The notes beneath the pieces are model-generated. The model was not told where the DNA came from. It saw only the letters and a program-made list of their open reading frames with translations, and did no database searches. A program made the translations under genes and the position numbers. Below, piece by piece: positions 25,421 to 33,951 of a DNA stretch of 48,487 bases (position 1 is its first letter; each line of letters begins with the position of its first letter). This stretch comes from CALROG01 sp943369755 (GTDB lineage: Bacteria > Pseudomonadota > Gammaproteobacteria > Burkholderiales > Burkholderiaceae_C): NCBI GenBank assembly GCA_943369755.1, contig CALROG020000031.1:1-48487 (forward strand). The letters are read 5' to 3'.

Positions 25421-26203
25421 TCATTGCCCGGTCCAATTGGGCTTGCGCTTTTGCTGGAAAGCCGCCTGCCCTTCCTTGGCATCCTCGGTCAGCGTGAACA
25501 GCGCAATCTGGCTCTCGGTGAAGCTCATGCTTTCTTCAAAGGCCATGGCCTCAATCTTCTTCAAGGTGTAAAGCCCGCGCCGGATGGCGGCGGGGGATTT
25601 GTCGAACAGGCGCTCCAATAGCCATTGCAGCTTGGCGTCTACGTCGTCATCGACATAGTTCACCAGGCCGCAGGCCAGTGCCTGGGCCGCGGTGATGGGC
25701 TCGCCGGTAACGCACATTTCGGCCAGTTGGCGGCGCGGAATCAAGTGCTGCAACACGCTCAGCACCTGCGCCGGGAACACGCCCACCTTGACCTCGGGCA
25801 GGCCAAACACCGCATGGCTTGCCGCCACCGCCATGTCGCACATGGCCAGCAGGCCCATGCCGCCCGCCATGCAGGCCCCGTTGACGCGCGCCACCAGCGG
25901 CACGTTACTGGCCTTGGCAACGCGAAGCAACTGCGCCAGATGGCCGTAGGGCTCGGAATAGTCGGTGGTGAAGGCCTGCGCGTTTTGCAGGTCAGCTCCC
26001 GCACAAAAGGCTTTGCTGCCCGCGCCGGTGACGACGACGGCCCGCACCGCGCGGTTGGTCTGCGCGGCCGTAATGGCCTGCGCCAGGCCGGCCAGCACGC
26101 CGTGGCTCATCGCGTTGCGGCGCTCTTCACGCTGGATGGTGAGCCACAGCACCGGGCCGCGCATTTCAGCGGCCAGCTCGGGGGCGGGGGGTGACGGGTT
26201 CAT
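25421..26203 (-). CDS. Enoyl-CoA hydratase/isomerase family protein (crotonase)
   Basis: A 260-residue crotonase-fold protein. The start ATG at 26203 has AGGAG 5 bp upstream; an earlier in-frame start is rejected. The oxyanion-hole segments SKAFCAGADL and GACMAGGMGLLAMCDMAVAA are present. Where classical enoyl-CoA hydratase has the first catalytic glutamate (GGxxEL) there is glycine (GGMGLL), while the second glutamate (LPEVKVG) is kept. This pattern recalls LiuC/AtuE-type glutaconyl-CoA hydratases. It is probably co-transcribed with atuA and acts on a branched acyl-CoA. Confidence 0.88.
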   Translation of the reverse strand: MNPSPPAPELAAEMRGPVLWLTIQREERRNAMSHGVLAGLAQAITAAQTNRAVRAVVVTGAGSKAFCAGADLQNAQAFTTDYSEPYGHLAQLLRVAKASNVPLVARVNGACMAGGMGLLAMCDMAVAASHAVFGLPEVKVGVFPAQVLSVLQHLIPRRQLAEMCVTGEPITAAQALACGLVNYVDDDVDAKLQWLLERLFDKSPAAIRRGLYTLKKIEAMAFEESMSFTESQIALFTLTEDAKEGQAAFQQKRKPNWTGQ

Positions 26204-26295
26204 GCGGTCTCCTGGTGGCTTTCCCTTTTTATAACCGGGTGGCCGGTGCTTGACTGTCACCGCGGTTCAGCCGCAACGGGTAGGATGACAGCCCC

Positions 26296-27414
26296 ATGGA
26301 GGACATTGCCCCGCGCATCCACACACAGCCCGGCCCGCAAGGCCCGCGCACATGCCTGCTGGGGGCCTGGACGGCAGCGCAGTTTGCCCAGCCCGAGCGC
26401 TACAGCGCAGCCATTGCCAGCCTGGGCCAGGTGCCCGCCCTGGCGCAGTGGGACCTGCGCGAAGCCCGCCAGCTTGACCATGTGGGCGCGCAATTGTTGT
26501 GGAACCACTGGGGCCGCCAGTGGCCCGCGCAGCTGCAAACATTGCCGGCCCAGCGTGCAGTGCTGGAGCGGGTGGCGCAGTTCACGGTGGTGCTGGCCCC
26601 GCGGCCGCGGCCTGGCTTGCTGCAGCGCTACCTTGCGCTGGGCGACACCCTGCTGGGCCTGGGCCACCACCTGCGCGGCTTTGTGCGCCTGTTGGGCCAA
26701 CTGTTGCTGAACCTCGTCACGCTGGCGCGGGCACCACACCAGGGCCCCTGGCGCGACCTGTCAGGCCACCTCTATCGCATTGGGGCTACCGCGCTGCCGA
26801 TCACGGCGCTGGTGGGCTTTTTGATCGGCGTGGTGCTGGCCTACCTGACCTCGCAGCAGCTCAAGCAATTTGGTGCGGATGCGTTCATCGTCAACATCCT
26901 GGGCGTGTCGTTGATCCGCGAACTCGGCCCCATGCTGGCGGCGATCTTGATCGCGGGGCGTTCTGGCTCGGCCATTACCGCGCAAATTGGTGTGATGCGG
27001 GTCACCGACGAGCTTGACGCCATGCGTGTCATGGGGATCTCGCACAGCTACCGGCTGGTGATGCCGCGCGCCGTGGCGCTGGCGATTGCAATGCCGCTGA
27101 TCAGCGTCTGGACCACGCTGTGCGCGCTGGCCGGGGGCATGCTCTCGGCGGACTTGTCCATGGGCATTACCCCACAGTATTTTCTGAATGCACTGCCCGC
27201 CGCGGTGAGCATTAACAACCTGTACCTGGCCACTGCCAAGTCGGTGGTGTTTGGCGCGCTGATCGCGCTGATTGGCTGCCACTTCGGGCTGCGCGTCAAA
27301 CCCAACACCCAAAGCCTGGGCGAGGGCACCACGGCCTCGGTGGTCACCTCGATCACGGCGGTGATTCTGGTGGACGCGTTGTTTGCCGTGCTGTTCAAGG
27401 ATGTGGGCATATGA
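26296..27414 (+). CDS. mlaE: MlaE-like ABC transporter permease with N-terminal STAS-like region
   Basis: A 372-residue inner-membrane permease of MCE-type lipid transporters. The C-terminal two thirds (about 135-372) is the MlaE domain with several membrane segments and the motifs IRELGPMLAAILIAGRSGSA and VTDELDAMRVMGI. The first about 110 residues resemble a STAS domain, the role played by separate MlaB in E. coli, so the two are fused here. Its stop overlaps the ATPase start in ATGA. First gene of a four-gene transporter operon. Confidence 0.9.
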   Translation: MEDIAPRIHTQPGPQGPRTCLLGAWTAAQFAQPERYSAAIASLGQVPALAQWDLREARQLDHVGAQLLWNHWGRQWPAQLQTLPAQRAVLERVAQFTVVLAPRPRPGLLQRYLALGDTLLGLGHHLRGFVRLLGQLLLNLVTLARAPHQGPWRDLSGHLYRIGATALPITALVGFLIGVVLAYLTSQQLKQFGADAFIVNILGVSLIRELGPMLAAILIAGRSGSAITAQIGVMRVTDELDAMRVMGISHSYRLVMPRAVALAIAMPLISVWTTLCALAGGMLSADLSMGITPQYFLNALPAAVSINNLYLATAKSVVFGALIALIGCHFGLRVKPNTQSLGEGTTASVVTSITAVILVDALFAVLFKDVGI

Positions 27415-28205
27415 GCGCGGCCCCGGCCACCGAGCCGCCGGTGATCAGCATCCGCAAACTGGGCACCCAGTTTGGCAAGTTTGTGGTGCACCAGGACCTG
27501 GACCTGACGGTGCAGCGTGGTGAGGTGTTGTCGCTGGTGGGCGGATCGGGCACCGGCAAAACCGTGTTGCTGCGCCAGATGCTCGGGCTTGAAACACCGG
27601 CACGCGGCACCATCGAGGTGCTGGGGGAGTCGCCGGCCCGGCTGGGTGAACGCGGCGCTGCCAGCCGGGTGGGCATGCTGTTCCAGCATGGCGCGCTGTT
27701 CTCGGCCTTCAATGTGCTGGAGAACATTGCCTTTCCGCTGCGCGAGCTCAAGACGCTGCCGCCCGAGCTGGTGCGCGACGCAGCACTGGTCAAGTTGCAA
27801 ATGGTCGGGCTGGCCCCCGAGGTGGCTGACAAGATGCCGGCTGACCTGTCGGGCGGCATGATCAAGCGTGTGGCGCTGGCCCGCGCCCTGGTCATGGACC
27901 CACCCCTGCTGCTGCTGGACGAGCCCACCGCCGGGCTGGACCCGGACAGCTCCGACAGCTTTGTCACGCTGTTGCGCTCGCTGCATCGCGACCTGGGCCT
28001 GACCGTGGTGATGGTCACGCATGACCTGGACACCCTGTTTGAACTCAGCACGCGCATTGCCGTGCTGGCCGACCGGAAGGTCATTGTGAACGGGCCGCCC
28101 AAGCAGGTGATTGCCTTCCCGCACCCATTCATTCACAACTTCTTCCTCGGTGAACGGGGTCAGCGCGCTATGGAGCTATTGCGCGAATACCCGTTTGCCG
28201 TCTAG
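27411..28205 (+). CDS. mlaF: MlaF-like ABC transporter ATP-binding protein
   Basis: A 264-residue ATPase of the MCE/Mla type. Walker A GGSGTGKT is at residues 44-51, the signature LSGGMIKRVALARAL is near 145-159, and Walker B LLLLDEPTAGLDPDS follows. FQHGALFSAFNVLENIAFPLRE is typical of the MlaF subfamily. It starts within the stop of the permease gene (4-bp overlap), so subunits are translationally coupled. It powers phospholipid transport across the inner membrane. Confidence 0.95.
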   Translation: MSAAPATEPPVISIRKLGTQFGKFVVHQDLDLTVQRGEVLSLVGGSGTGKTVLLRQMLGLETPARGTIEVLGESPARLGERGAASRVGMLFQHGALFSAFNVLENIAFPLRELKTLPPELVRDAALVKLQMVGLAPEVADKMPADLSGGMIKRVALARALVMDPPLLLLDEPTAGLDPDSSDSFVTLLRSLHRDLGLTVVMVTHDLDTLFELSTRIAVLADRKVIVNGPPKQVIAFPHPFIHNFFLGERGQRAMELLREYPFAV

Positions 28206-28228
28206 AAACAGGGGAAAGAGAAAACACC

Positions 28229-29209
28229 ATGGAAAACAAAGCCCACGCCTTTGCCGCCGGCATCTTTGTGCTGCTGGCCAGTGCCTTGCTGGCAGTGCTG
28301 GCCGTCTGGCTGACCCGCGACAAGGGGCATTACCACCTGTATGAAATATCCACCCACGAGACCGTTTCGGGCCTGCAGCCGCAGGCACCGGTGCGGTTTC
28401 GCGGCGTGGATGTGGGCAAAGTCGGCTCCATCACCTTTGACCCCGTCACCCGGGGCAACGTGCTGCTGCAACTGGAGATCGATGAGAACGCCCCCATGAC
28501 GCAGGCCACCTATGCGGTGCTGAGCTACCAGGGCGTCACCGGCCTGGCCTTTGTGCAGCTGGACGACGACGGCAAGGCCGCCGCTGCGCCGCTGCTGCCC
28601 AATGACGCGAAACCGCCGCGCATTGCGCTGCGCCAGGGCTTGCTGGGCAAGCTGGCGGGGCGCGGCGAAGCCATCGTCGAACAGGTCGAGCAGGCCGCCA
28701 CACGGCTGAACAAGCTGCTGGCGGACGACAACCAGAAGCGCCTGGCCGATGCGCTGGACAACACCGGCCGCGCCGCCGGCAACCTGGCCACGCTGTCCAC
28801 CCGCATGCAGACCGTGCTGGACGCGCAGCTAGGGCCCGAGCGCGTCAACATCCCCGGGTTTGTGAAAGACGCTTCAGCCACCATGAAGTCGCTGCAAGGC
28901 AGCGCCGATGAGGTGCGCAGCGCCGCCACGGGCATCAGCCAGACAGCAGGCCGACTGAACCAGAAAGACGGCCCCCTTGACCGGCTGGCTGAAGGGGCTG
29001 ACGCCTTGTCGGGCGCTGCCAATGCCTTCAATGCCGCCACGCTGCCGCGCATCAACCAGGTTACCGAAGACACCTCGCGTGCGGCGCGGCGCTTGAGCCG
29101 CACTGTGAACGCCATTACCGACAACCCGCAGTCTTTGATCTTTGGCAATGGCGAACCAAGCCCCGGGCCGGGTGAGCCCGGCTTTGCAGCCCCTGGAGGT
29201 GCCCGATGA
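28229..29209 (+). CDS. mlaD: MlaD-like MCE domain protein
   Basis: A 326-residue inner-membrane protein with one N-terminal transmembrane helix (about 9-27) and a single MCE domain (about 39-115, with VSGLQPQAPVRFRGVDVGKV). A long helical C-terminal region (about 140-300) could form a periplasmic needle or coiled bundle, much longer than in E. coli MlaD. AGGGGAAAGAG precedes the ATG. It would carry lipids between the permease and the outer-membrane side. Confidence 0.92.
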   Translation: MENKAHAFAAGIFVLLASALLAVLAVWLTRDKGHYHLYEISTHETVSGLQPQAPVRFRGVDVGKVGSITFDPVTRGNVLLQLEIDENAPMTQATYAVLSYQGVTGLAFVQLDDDGKAAAAPLLPNDAKPPRIALRQGLLGKLAGRGEAIVEQVEQAATRLNKLLADDNQKRLADALDNTGRAAGNLATLSTRMQTVLDAQLGPERVNIPGFVKDASATMKSLQGSADEVRSAATGISQTAGRLNQKDGPLDRLAEGADALSGAANAFNAATLPRINQVTEDTSRAARRLSRTVNAITDNPQSLIFGNGEPSPGPGEPGFAAPGGAR

Positions 29210-29886
29210 ACTTCACCCGATTTGCTATGAAAAATATAGTGGCTCCCGCAGGTTTTATGCGGGCTACAGCCGGTTTTTGCCTGATTCTGGGGCTGGGGGC
29301 AGCCGGTTGCGCCGGGCCTGACCACCCCAAACGCTCCACGCTGTACGACTTTGGCCCGGGTGCGATCCAGCCGCCCGCAGCCACCCGGCTTGCGCCGCTG
29401 CCCCCGATTGCGTTGGCCGAGGTTGAGGCCGGCAGCGCGCTGGACGGCAGCGCCATGCTGTACCGCCTGGGCTATGCCGACGCCAACCAGCTGCGCCCTT
29501 ATGCGCAGGCGCGCTGGACCGCAGCGCCGGCCCAGTTGGTGCGCCAGCACTTGCGCGAACACCTGAGCCAGCAGCGCCCGGTGCTCAACCTGGGGGAGGG
29601 CGCGGCCATCGCCCGCACTGGCGGCACCGCGCCGCTGGTGTTGCGCCTGGAGCTGGAAGAGTTCAGCCAGTGGTTTGAGTCGCCTACCCAGAGCGCCGGC
29701 GTGATCCGGTTGCGCGCCACCGCTGCCGAGAACACGGCGGCTGGGGAGCGGTTGCTGGCGCAACGGGTGATCATTGTGCAGCGCCCGGCCGCCACGCCAG
29801 ACGCGCCCGGCGGTGTGCAGGCGCTGGGCGCTGCCACCCGCGCTGCCGCCGACGAGTTGGCCCAATGGCTGCAACAGTTGCGTTGA
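29206..29886 (+). CDS. ABC-type transport auxiliary lipoprotein (PqiC-like)
   Basis: A 226-residue outer-membrane lipoprotein, the usual fourth component of MCE transporters lacking MlaC. The start overlaps the mlaD stop by 4 bp; an in-frame ATG at codon 8 is also plausible. The signal peptide ends in the lipobox LGAAGC. Codons 7-22 are exactly the 48-bp dispersed element (29224-29271, reverse orientation), so the repeat encodes the start of the export signal. The mature part contains YDFGP, YRLGYADANQLRPYAQARW and the family-typical LRLELEEFSQWF. Confidence 0.88.
   Translation: MNFTRFAMKNIVAPAGFMRATAGFCLILGLGAAGCAGPDHPKRSTLYDFGPGAIQPPAATRLAPLPPIALAEVEAGSALDGSAMLYRLGYADANQLRPYAQARWTAAPAQLVRQHLREHLSQQRPVLNLGEGAAIARTGGTAPLVLRLELEEFSQWFESPTQSAGVIRLRATAAENTAAGERLLAQRVIIVQRPAATPDAPGGVQALGAATRAAADELAQWLQQLR
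29224..29271 (-). repeat. 48-bp dispersed element, copy D, encoding part of a lipoprotein signal peptide
   Basis: Reverse-orientation copy. On the minus strand it begins GGCTGTAGCCCGC and ends TTTTTCATAGC, the most diverged end of the four copies. It coincides exactly with 16 in-frame codons of the auxiliary lipoprotein gene (residues AMKNIVAPAGFMRATA), including an alternative ATG start. Confidence 0.8.
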
Positions 29887-30404
29887 GCCCGGCCCTGGCC
29901 ACGCTGGGGCCCTGTGGCGCGCTGTCGCAGCGCCCGGCGCTGCTGGCCGAGTCGCCGCTGCTGCAAGACTTCACCCCGCCCGAGGCCGACCTGCTGGGTA
30001 GCGCCATGCTGCTGGTGCGGGCCCAGCCGGGGCAGCGGCTGATTGCCGAGGGCACGGTGGACGACTGGATGATGCTGTTGCTGTCGGGCACGGTTGACGT
30101 GACCAAGCGCAAAGTGGGGGCGCAAAGCGACAGCGATGACCCCAGCGCCACCACCCGTCTGGCCGTGATTCGCCCCGGCGCGGTGATTGGCGAGATGTCC
30201 ATGCTGGACGGCGAGCCGCGCTACGCCACCTGCACCGCCATCGACGAAGTGGAAGCCGCCGTGCTGACCCGCGCGGCCGTGGCCGGGCTGATTGCCGACC
30301 ACCCCCCGGTGGCCGCCAAACTGCTCGTCAAAATCACCCAGTTGCTGGCTCAGCGCTTGCGCAACACCAGCAACCAGCTGGTGAAAAAACTACAGGTTGG
30401 TTAG
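29865..30404 (+). CDS. Cyclic nucleotide-binding domain protein
   Basis: A 179-residue protein with a single cNMP-binding beta-roll (about 38-150). The phosphate-binding cassette GEMSMLDGEPRYATCTA (about 107-123) keeps the glutamate and arginine needed to bind cyclic nucleotide. No helix-turn-helix DNA-binding domain follows, so it is not a Crp-type activator. Its start overlaps the end of the lipoprotein gene by 22 bp, suggesting translational coupling and a regulatory link to the MCE transporter. That link is an inference. Confidence 0.85.
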   Translation: MAATVALSPALATLGPCGALSQRPALLAESPLLQDFTPPEADLLGSAMLLVRAQPGQRLIAEGTVDDWMMLLLSGTVDVTKRKVGAQSDSDDPSATTRLAVIRPGAVIGEMSMLDGEPRYATCTAIDEVEAAVLTRAAVAGLIADHPPVAAKLLVKITQLLAQRLRNTSNQLVKKLQVG

Positions 30405-31741
30405 CGCAGCCGCGCATACCAGTCCACGCGGCGCGTTAGGACCATCACGAGCGTCAACACCATGAACAGCGCCATTGCGCCCACCACCAGGGCCGTTTGC
30501 TCCAGTTGCAGCAGCGCGAACAGCAGCCCGTATAGCACCGCGATACCCAGCCCGAACGGGCCGCCGCGCGTCCAGTGGCCCAGCATGTGGCTGGCGTAGT
30601 ACGTCAGCAGCAGCACGCAGGAGGCGGCGGCCACGCCATACGCCAGCCCAAACGCCATGTGCTCCGACAGGCTGACCAGCAGCAGGAAAAACATGGCCAT
30701 GGCGGCGCCCACCAGGAAGTACTGGATCGGGTGCACGCGCAGTGATTTCATGAATTCGAACAGGCCCACGGCCACAAAGGTCAGGCCGATGAAGAGCAGC
30801 CCGTACTTGGTGGCGCGGTCACTCAGCGCGTAGGTGTCCGACGGGTCGATGAACCTGACGCCAAAGGCGTCCAGGCAGCCCCTGGCGGTTGGTGGGGTGT
30901 CTGCGGCTGAGGCGTCGGCCAGGAACGGTGCCGTGCAAACAGGCTTGCCCAAGGTGGCGTCCTGCTGCGCGGTGCTGGCCAGGGAGCTCACCCGCCAGCT
31001 GGCTGAAAAGCCCTGTGGGCCCACCTCGCGGTCCGCCGGCAGAAAGCGCCCTTCAAAGCTGGGATGCGGCCAGTTGGAGGTCAAGCGCACTTCGGTGGAG
31101 CCGCCCAGTGGCACGACGGACAGGCGCCCCGTCCCCACCAGTTCCAGCTGGATGTCGGCCGACGCCGGAGCCTCCCAGTCTGTGATGGCGGGCAGGGACG
31201 CGTGAACGCCTCTGGGGTAGCTGCCGTGAAAGGTGCCTGGTTTCAATGAAAAGCCCTGGCCGTTCAACTGCAGGCCGGCATGGCGGATGCCGCGGGCGTC
31301 CGACACGGCCACCATCAGCACCGGCTGGCCGCAGTTCAGGCGCGAGCCCGCGTGCTGCCGTGTGGGTTTGAGGGCCGTCAGCTCTGCCCATTGGGCGGTG
31401 AGGCGCGTTTTGAGCGCAAAGGCCTGCGTGGCGTGCAGGCCGCGTGCAAGCGGCTCCAGCTCGCTGGTGCCGTGGACTGCCAGCGTGGAGGGCGCTGCCA
31501 CCAGGCGGAATTCGCGCCGCTCGGTTTTGACCTGCTTGTCCACGGTGATGTCCCATTCCTCGGTGCATGACACATGTATCAGCGGGCCGAGCAGGGCCTG
31601 GGAGCCGGCCAGGCTTTGGGCGACACCCTGCACCGTGAGCTCGCGGTAATGCTGGCGGTCGTGGACGATGCCGCCGATCTGCACCAGCGCGGCGATCAGC
31701 AGCACCAGGACCAGCATGATGGAAAAAATCTTGGCTTTCAC
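30401..31741 (-). CDS. creD: Inner membrane protein CreD
   Basis: A 446-residue inner-membrane protein of the CreD family, the main target of the CreBC two-component system and linked in other bacteria to envelope stress and beta-lactam response. The start is GTG at 31741, with a full AGGAGGG 3-9 bp upstream; 12 upstream codons are discarded. One N-terminal membrane segment (about 5-24), a large periplasmic domain and about six membrane helices in the last 140 residues are visible. Two cre-tag-like boxes lie 44-79 bp upstream. Its last 4 bp overlap the convergent cNMP gene. Confidence 0.9.
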   Translation of the reverse strand: MKAKIFSIMLVLVLLIAALVQIGGIVHDRQHYRELTVQGVAQSLAGSQALLGPLIHVSCTEEWDITVDKQVKTERREFRLVAAPSTLAVHGTSELEPLARGLHATQAFALKTRLTAQWAELTALKPTRQHAGSRLNCGQPVLMVAVSDARGIRHAGLQLNGQGFSLKPGTFHGSYPRGVHASLPAITDWEAPASADIQLELVGTGRLSVVPLGGSTEVRLTSNWPHPSFEGRFLPADREVGPQGFSASWRVSSLASTAQQDATLGKPVCTAPFLADASAADTPPTARGCLDAFGVRFIDPSDTYALSDRATKYGLLFIGLTFVAVGLFEFMKSLRVHPIQYFLVGAAMAMFFLLLVSLSEHMAFGLAYGVAAASCVLLLTYYASHMLGHWTRGGPFGLGIAVLYGLLFALLQLEQTALVVGAMALFMVLTLVMVLTRRVDWYARLR

Positions 31742-31784
31742 AAACCCTCCTGTGGTTGACTGGAGGCCAGTTTGCAAACGGCAG

Positions 31785-31820
31785 GTGAACTGTCTGTGAG
31801 CTGTGTGAAGTGAGTGTGAG
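31785..31820 (-). promoter_or_regulatory. Two cre-tag-like boxes (CreB binding sites) upstream of creD
   Basis: Read on the minus strand there are two CTCAC-N6-TTCAC boxes (31800-31785 with spacer AGACAG; 31820-31805 with spacer ACTCAC). The CreB consensus is TTCAC-N6-TTCAC; spacing is exact and only the first base of the first half differs. A further TTCAC half lies near 31829-31833. They sit between creC and creD, giving creD its own CreB-controlled promoter. Confidence 0.7.
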
Positions 31821-31838
31821 GTGCCGATGTGAAGTGAT

Positions 31839-33242
31839 TTAGGCCGCGAAATGCAGCGTCACCCGCAGGCCCGGGTGGGTGTTGTGCACCGTCATGTGCC
31901 CGCCATGCAGCGCCATGATCTGGCGCACGATCGCCAGGCCCAGACCGGAGCCTTTGGTCTGGCTGTGGGGGCGCGCTGTTGAATAAAACCGCTCGCCCAG
32001 CCGGGCCAGCGCATAGTCCTCAACCCCGGCGCCTTCGTCCTGAACGGCAATCTGCCCTGGAGTCAGGTCGATCAGGATGGTGGAGCCTGCGGGCGCAAAG
32101 GCGCGGGCATTGTCCAGCAGGTTGTTCAGCGCCAGCTCCAGCAAGGCGGGCTCGGCCAGCACCGTCACCGCCTGCAGGGACGGCTTGATCCGCACGGCGT
32201 GGCCTGTGCCGTCGGCCGGGGCGCCCCGGGCGAAGCGCTCCAGAAACGGTGCCAGCAGGACGGGCACTTTCTCAATGGAGGCTTGCCGGTGCTCCAGCTT
32301 GCTGAGCTCCAGCATGCGGTCTACGAGGGCCTGCAGGCGCTGCGTCTGGTCGAGCACCAGGGCGCTGAACTCAAGCCGGGCGGCGGGCGGCAGGTCGTCC
32401 TGCAGCAGCTCGCCGGCCCCACGCAGCGCTGCCAGCGGGCTTTTCAGCTCATGCGTCAGCGCACGCACATAGTCTTCGATGTACTCGTGGCGCTCCAGGC
32501 GCTCGCGCATGGCGTTCATGGCGCGGGCCAGGTCGCCCAGCTCGCCGGGGATGTCGGGCACGGCGGGCTTGGCGCCTTGCTCCACCGCATTGGCATAGCG
32601 GCGCAGGCGGCGCACGCCGGCCACCACCCACAGGGTCACGATGACGCCGATCACCGCCGAGATGGCCAGCAGCAGCAGGCCGCTGAGCAGGATCTTGCGC
32701 TCGGCACGGTCGATGAAGGCCTGGATGGTGGCAATCGGCTTGGCGACGGTCAGCACGCCGATCACCTTGCCGGCATGGTTGACTGGCGCCGCAACGTACA
32801 TGACGGACGATGTGTCGTCGCTCTGGACCAGCCGCGTCGCGCGGGCTCCGTATTCGCCGCGCAGCGTGCGGGCCACGTCGCGCCACTGCGAATAGTCCTG
32901 CCCGGCAGCGGTGTTTTCAGAGTCGAACAGGACGGTGCCGCGGGCATCGGTGACGTAGATGCGAAAGTCCAGCGACTGCTTGCTCAGGCCCCAGATCGCG
33001 GCGTCAATCGGGCGGCGCGCGTAGTTGCGCACATGGGTGGCAAAGCGGCCCGACTGCATGGTGCCCTGCGCCAGGTCGTCTCCGGCCAGCTCGGCCAGGA
33101 TGTTGGCGGTGTCCACCATCATGTCTTCCATCACTTCGCGCACGCTGGGTTTGACCTCGGCCACAAACACACGCAATACAAAAAACCCCGCCAGCCCCGT
33201 GACCAGGAAAAAGCCGAACAACAAGCGCAGACCCAGGCGCAT
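31839..33242 (-). CDS. creC: Two-component sensor histidine kinase CreC
   Basis: A 467-residue membrane sensor kinase. The first membrane helix (about 8-27), a periplasmic sensor domain (about 28-180, with a Cache-like FRIYVTDARGTVLFDS stretch), the second helix (about 185-208) and HAMP are followed by the phospho-acceptor His264 in ALTHELKSPLAALRGAGELL. The ATPase domain carries NNLLDNA, DEGAGV and GSGLGLAIV. Its ATG overlaps the creB stop by one base, so both are made in a fixed ratio. Confidence 0.94.
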   Translation of the reverse strand: MRLGLRLLFGFFLVTGLAGFFVLRVFVAEVKPSVREVMEDMMVDTANILAELAGDDLAQGTMQSGRFATHVRNYARRPIDAAIWGLSKQSLDFRIYVTDARGTVLFDSENTAAGQDYSQWRDVARTLRGEYGARATRLVQSDDTSSVMYVAAPVNHAGKVIGVLTVAKPIATIQAFIDRAERKILLSGLLLLAISAVIGVIVTLWVVAGVRRLRRYANAVEQGAKPAVPDIPGELGDLARAMNAMRERLERHEYIEDYVRALTHELKSPLAALRGAGELLQDDLPPAARLEFSALVLDQTQRLQALVDRMLELSKLEHRQASIEKVPVLLAPFLERFARGAPADGTGHAVRIKPSLQAVTVLAEPALLELALNNLLDNARAFAPAGSTILIDLTPGQIAVQDEGAGVEDYALARLGERFYSTARPHSQTKGSGLGLAIVRQIMALHGGHMTVHNTHPGLRVTLHFAA

Positions 33243-33931
33243 CAGTCGTCCAGCGTGATGGCGTAACCCATGCCGCGATGGGTTGCGATGTAGTCGCGCT
33301 GCGGCGACGCCGCATGCAGCTTGGCCCGCAGGGTCTTGATGTGGGTGTCCACGGTGCGGTCGGTGCTTTCAGAGTCCGCGCCCCATACCGCGCGCAGCAG
33401 GCTGTCGCGGCTGCGGATGCGGCCATTGTGATCCAGCAGGTCCAGCAACAGGCTGAATTCGCGGCGGGTCAGGTCCAGCGGCTGGCCCTGCAGCGAGATC
33501 CGCTGGCCTTCGCGGTCCACCTTGAACGGCCCGCTGGCTGGCGCCGCCTGTGCTGCTTGCTGCGCCTGGGTGCGGCGCAGCAAGCCCTTGACCCGTGCGA
33601 CCAGCTCGCGCGGACTGAACGGCTTGGTGACATAGTCGTCCGCCCCCAGCTCCAGGCCCAGCACGCGGTCAATTTCCTCGCCCTGCGCGCTCAGCACCAG
33701 GATCGGCAAGTTGCCGCCCTGGCGCAATTCACGGCACAGGTCCAGACCGCTGCCGTCGGGCAGGCCGATGTCCAGCACCAGCAGGTCGGGCGGCGCGCTG
33801 CGCAGCTGCGCGCGCGCATCGGTCAGCGTCAGGCTGTGGGATACGGTAAAGCCCTCGCGCTCCAGCGCGTAGGCCGTCGTCCGGGCAATCGCGGGGTCGT
33901 CTTCAACAAGCAGCAGGCGCTGGCGGTTCAT
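33242..33931 (-). CDS. creB: Response regulator CreB
   Basis: A 229-residue OmpR/PhoB-type regulator. The receiver domain has Asp11/Asp12, the phospho-acceptor Asp54 (LLVLDIGLPDG), and the lysine in VTKPFSPREL; the C-terminal winged-helix domain ends RGMGYAITLDD. The start is the ATG at 33931 (MNRQRLLLVEDD); a TTG two codons earlier is less likely. First gene of creB-creC-creD. The marC gene ends 20 bp upstream on the same strand. Confidence 0.94.
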   Translation of the reverse strand: MNRQRLLLVEDDPAIARTTAYALEREGFTVSHSLTLTDARAQLRSAPPDLLVLDIGLPDGSGLDLCRELRQGGNLPILVLSAQGEEIDRVLGLELGADDYVTKPFSPRELVARVKGLLRRTQAQQAAQAAPASGPFKVDREGQRISLQGQPLDLTRREFSLLLDLLDHNGRIRSRDSLLRAVWGADSESTDRTVDTHIKTLRAKLHAASPQRDYIATHRGMGYAITLDD

Positions 33932-33951
33932 GGGCAACGCCGGGGCAAGGC

